A DNA stretch of 64,000 bases from contig JAMOAW010000020.1 of NCBI GenBank assembly GCA_039908535.1, positions 1-64,000 of the forward strand. Direction: 5' to 3'. A program made the translations under genes and the position numbers. This document shows positions 61,444-64,000 of this stretch, one piece after another; the first letter of the stretch is position 1, and each line of letters starts with the position of its first letter. The notes beneath the pieces were generated by a model. That model did not search any database, was not told where the DNA came from, and saw nothing but the letters and a program-made list of their open reading frames with translations. The stretch comes from JAMOAW01 sp039908535. Lineage in GTDB: Bacteria; Pseudomonadota; Magnetococcia; Magnetococcales; JADFZT01.

Positions 61444-62082
61444 TCAGGTTTTATCCTTCTCGATGATCTCACCCTTGAACACCCATACCTTTACGCCAAT
61501 TATGCCGTAGGTAGTCGGTGCCTTGGAGAAGCCAAAATCAATATCTGCTCTAAGCGTATGCAAAGGCACTCTTCCCTCACGATACCATTCGGTTCTCGCA
61601 ATTTCGCCTCCGCCTAGCCGTCCAGCACAATTGATCCGTATCCCTTCCGCCCCAAGTCGAATAGCTGATGTCACCGCTCGTTTCATCGCTCGTCGAAATG
61701 CTACACGACGTGATAATTGTTGGGCAACATTCTCAGCAATAAGCTGTGCCTCAGCCTCGGGCTTACGCACTTCGACAATGTTAATTTGGACCTCAGTACT
61801 CGCTACTTTACTGATATCGGCCTTTAACTTTTCAATGTCGGTGCCTTTTTTACCAATGATAATTCCTGGCCGCGCTGAATGTATATTAATTCGCGCCTTC
61901 TTGGCAGGCCTCTCAATGATTATCTTTGAAACACTCGCGTGAGCAAGACGCTTCTTCAGCCATTCTCTGATCTGAATATCCTCATATAACAAAGAGGCAA
62001 ATGTCTTGTCCGCATACCACCGTGTATCCCATGTCTTGGTTATGCCAAGCCGAAACCCGGTCGGATGTACCTTTTGACCCAT
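61444..62082 (-). CDS. rpsC: 30S ribosomal protein S3
   Basis: 212 residues: MGQKVHPTGFRLGITKTWDT, a KH domain with SARPGIIIGKKGTDIEKLKA, and the C-terminal GGGEIARTEWYREGRVPLHT. It forms part of the mRNA entry channel. The gap to rplV is 69 bp, slightly longer than usual. Confidence 0.98.
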   Translation of the reverse strand: MGQKVHPTGFRLGITKTWDTRWYADKTFASLLYEDIQIREWLKKRLAHASVSKIIIERPAKKARINIHSARPGIIIGKKGTDIEKLKADISKVASTEVQINIVEVRKPEAEAQLIAENVAQQLSRRVAFRRAMKRAVTSAIRLGAEGIRINCAGRLGGGEIARTEWYREGRVPLHTLRADIDFGFSKAPTTYGIIGVKVWVFKGEIIEKDKT

Positions 62083-62151
62083 AAATTCATACTCCAGATA
62101 AAATGGCCTAACCTCTTAAGAACGGGTATTCGGCCTTGTACCGCTGCAATA

Positions 62152-62493
62152 TCAGACCTTTGATCGTACTCCAACAGTTACATTGGAACTACGCTTAAGT
62201 ATCCGACTAGCCCTTCCTCGAGCACGCGGTCTAAAGCGCTTGATTGTAAGACCTTTGTCTATCATTGCACTTGATACATACAAAGTGTCTACATCCAATC
62301 CATAATTGTTCTCTGCATTCGCTACAGCAGATTTTAATGTCTCTATGAGACTGAGTGCAAAATGCTTTCTGGAAAATTCCAAAATCTGCATGGCACTCTC
62401 CACATCTTTGCCGCGTATTTGGTCAACGACCAAACGGGCTTTGATTGGGGATACCCGTACATTGCGGGTTATTGCTATTGCTTCCGTTTCCAT
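62152..62493 (-). CDS. rplV: 50S ribosomal protein L22
   Basis: 113 residues from the second of two adjacent ATGs (62496 and 62493): METEAIAITRNVRVSPIKAR, and the exit-tunnel hairpin region RFRPRARGRASRILKRSSN. TAAGG lies 5 bases before ATG 62493. A TTG-initiated extension to 62511 is unlikely. Confidence 0.95.
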   Translation of the reverse strand: METEAIAITRNVRVSPIKARLVVDQIRGKDVESAMQILEFSRKHFALSLIETLKSAVANAENNYGLDVDTLYVSSAMIDKGLTIKRFRPRARGRASRILKRSSNVTVGVRSKV

Positions 62494-62513
62494 CATGGCC
62501 TTATTTACCAACT

Positions 62514-62792
62514 TTATCGCCGGACGGCTTTTTTATCGCCACCGTGCCCAAAATAGACCCGGGTTGGCGCGAACTCTCCAAGCTTATGACCTACCATATT
62601 TTCTGTCACAAGCACTGGAATGAATTTACGGCCATTGTGAACCCCAAATGTGTAGCTGACAAAATCTGGTAAGATAGTCGATCGGCGTGACCATGTCTTG
62701 ATCAACTCCTTGCGTCCATCAGCATGTAACTTCTCAACTTTCTTAAGAAGATAATTGTCAAAAAAGGGTCCCTTTTTAATCGACCGTGCCAC
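62514..62792 (-). CDS. rpsS: 30S ribosomal protein S19
   Basis: 92 residues: MARSIKKGPFFDNYLLKKVE, TWSRRSTILPDFVSYTFGVH and KLGEFAPTRVYFGHGGDKKA. It binds 16S rRNA with S13 in the head of the small subunit. It lies between rplB and rplV. Confidence 0.98.
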   Translation of the reverse strand: MARSIKKGPFFDNYLLKKVEKLHADGRKELIKTWSRRSTILPDFVSYTFGVHNGRKFIPVLVTENMVGHKLGEFAPTRVYFGHGGDKKAVRR

Positions 62793-62831
62793 GTTTTCTC
62801 ACCTCGTACCTAAAAAAATTAAATCTACTGA

Positions 62832-63662
62832 TCAACGTCGTCGCATAATTAAACGACTTGATGGTTTCTTGCCCTGACGTGTCTTCTTGCCCTTTGTCGG
62901 AACTCCCCATGGAGTCACTGGATGACGTCCTCCAGAGGTTCGTCCCTCACCTCCTCCGTGTGGATGATCCACCGGATTCATTGCAACACCACGCACAGAT
63001 GGACGTATTCCTAACCAACGACTGCGACCTGCCTTACCAATCTTGGTGTTCCCATGGTCTGGATTGGATACCAATCCCACAGTTGCCATGCAGCTTAGCA
63101 ACACAAGCCTCATTTCTCCAGATGGAAGCTTAAGTTGTGCATACTTGCCTTCTTTGCCCATCAACTGGACATAATTGCCAGCTGAACGTGCCAACTGCCC
63201 ACCCTTACCAGGCTGCAGCTCTACATTATGAATGATTGTGCCAACAGGCATGATCCGTAAAGGCATAGCATTACCTGGTTTAACATCAACCTTTCCTAGT
63301 GTACTTCCAGAGATAACCTTATCGCCAGTCTTTAAACGTTGAGGAGCTAAAATATATCTCTTTTCTCCATCCTCGTAAACCAATAATGCAATAAATCCTG
63401 TACGATTTGGATCATACTCTATCCGATCCACGCGCGCTGGTATATCAAACTTATCACGCTTGACGTCAATTATCCGGTAGCGGCGTTTATGCCCTCCACC
63501 TTGATGCCGAACAGTCATCCGACCATCACTATTACGTCCACCAGTCCGATGTAAAGGGCCAATTAATGAACCCTCAGGTTCCCCTTTGTACAGTTCGGAA
63601 TAATTGACTGCAACATGACCACGTTTGCCGTCGGAAGTGGGTTTATATGTTTTAAGTGCCAT
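62832..63662 (-). CDS. rplB: 50S ribosomal protein L2
   Basis: 276 residues: MALKTYKPTSDGKRGHVAVN, GGGHKRRYRIIDVKRDKFDI, the peptidyl-transferase-region signature GVAMNPVDHPHGGGEG with its conserved His, and a basic C-terminus GKKPSSRLIMRRR. Confidence 0.98.
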   Translation of the reverse strand: MALKTYKPTSDGKRGHVAVNYSELYKGEPEGSLIGPLHRTGGRNSDGRMTVRHQGGGHKRRYRIIDVKRDKFDIPARVDRIEYDPNRTGFIALLVYEDGEKRYILAPQRLKTGDKVISGSTLGKVDVKPGNAMPLRIMPVGTIIHNVELQPGKGGQLARSAGNYVQLMGKEGKYAQLKLPSGEMRLVLLSCMATVGLVSNPDHGNTKIGKAGRSRWLGIRPSVRGVAMNPVDHPHGGGEGRTSGGRHPVTPWGVPTKGKKTRQGKKPSSRLIMRRR

Positions 63663-63723
63663 TTTTCAGCCTTACCGAAACAGATCCGGTTAGATCTGGT
63701 TAGATCTGATTACAAATCACAGG

Positions 63724-64000
63724 TTATACACCAGTATGAAAATCAATGGTTTGTCCAGCTTCAAGTCTTACCATCGCTTTCTTCCAATCCTTGCGATGTC
63801 CTTCTATCTTTCCAAATCGTTTACTCTTACCTTTATTGTTCAAAGTCTGCACTGAAACGACCTGAACCTTAAAAAGTTTCTCTACAGCTGCCTTAATCTG
63901 TATCTTGTTGGCCCATCCGGCAACCTTAAATACAACTTGATTACCATTTTCAAGACACAATGTAGACTTCTCTGTTATCCTAGGTGTCTGTAGCACTTTA
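63724..64000 (-). CDS. rplW: 50S ribosomal protein L23, truncated by the window edge
   Basis: At least 91 residues are visible (…KVLQTPRITEKSTLCLENG to TIDFHTGV). The frame is open to the right edge without a stop, and the conserved front VLQTPRITEK is an internal part of L23, so the real start is outside the window. The GTG at 63996 is an internal codon. L23 lines the exit tunnel and docks SRP and trigger factor. Confidence 0.95.
   Translation of the reverse strand, partial: KVLQTPRITEKSTLCLENGNQVVFKVAGWANKIQIKAAVEKLFKVQVVSVQTLNNKGKSKRFGKIEGHRKDWKKAMVRLEAGQTIDFHTGV

Noticed and set aside
63724..63996. Complete rplW starting at GTG 63996
   Set aside because: The preceding codon is an in-frame Lys and the motif is internal to L23, so the gene is cut by the window edge.

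Overview
The window reads as chromosomal DNA of a Gram-negative proteobacterium. The evidence is an S10-spc-alpha ribosomal operon in classical proteobacterial order, a type I secretion system with a TolC-family outer-membrane protein, and large periplasmic-sensor hybrid kinases. I cannot name the genus. A deep-branching, alphaproteobacteria-related lineage (for example a magnetotactic-coccus type) fits the glycosyltransferase modules and the many hairpin repeats, but this is a low-confidence inference.

Layout. (1) 0.15-3.8 kb: a four-gene cassette of SGNH hydrolase, SxtJ-like membrane protein, a 49-residue DUF5989 protein and a NodU/CmcH-type carbamoyltransferase. (2) 4.0-5.6 kb: a secreted 5'-nucleotidase-type metallophosphoesterase. 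(3) 5.7-6.5 kb: two decayed transposase remnants. (4) 7.0-18.0 kb: two tandem, paralogous giant hybrid histidine kinases (2032 and 1585 aa). (5) 18.8-25.7 kb: a type I secretion locus with a putative exported Ala/Gly/Asp-rich protein, ABC exporter, HlyD-type adaptor and TolC-type channel. (6) 26-51 kb: a glycan-modification island containing an O-acetyltransferase, a GT41-like TPR glycosyltransferase, two very large multidomain glycosyltransferases, three free-standing sulfotransferases, three tandem paralogues fusing a sulfotransferase-like domain to a LicD/fukutin-like domain, a TagD-like cytidylyltransferase, a secreted glycoside hydrolase and a broken galE. (7) 51.5-64 kb, minus strand: tRNA-Asn and the ribosomal operon from rplW (cut by the window edge) to rplQ, including secY and rpoA.

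A family of about 140-bp GC-hairpin repeats is scattered through regions 1-6 and up to the tRNA gene, and is absent from the ribosomal operon. Several copies abut or overlap gene ends. In at least two cases (28.5 kb and 48.4 kb) a copy appears to supply the start codon and N-terminus of the downstream gene.

How the parts may work together (inference): the island has many transferases but no initiating sugar-phosphate transferase, flippase, polymerase or polysaccharide exporter in the window. It therefore looks more like a system that decorates proteins or prebuilt glycans in the cytoplasm (sulfate, acetyl and possibly glycerol-phosphate groups) than a complete capsule locus. The neighbouring type I secreted protein is an attractive, unproven acceptor.
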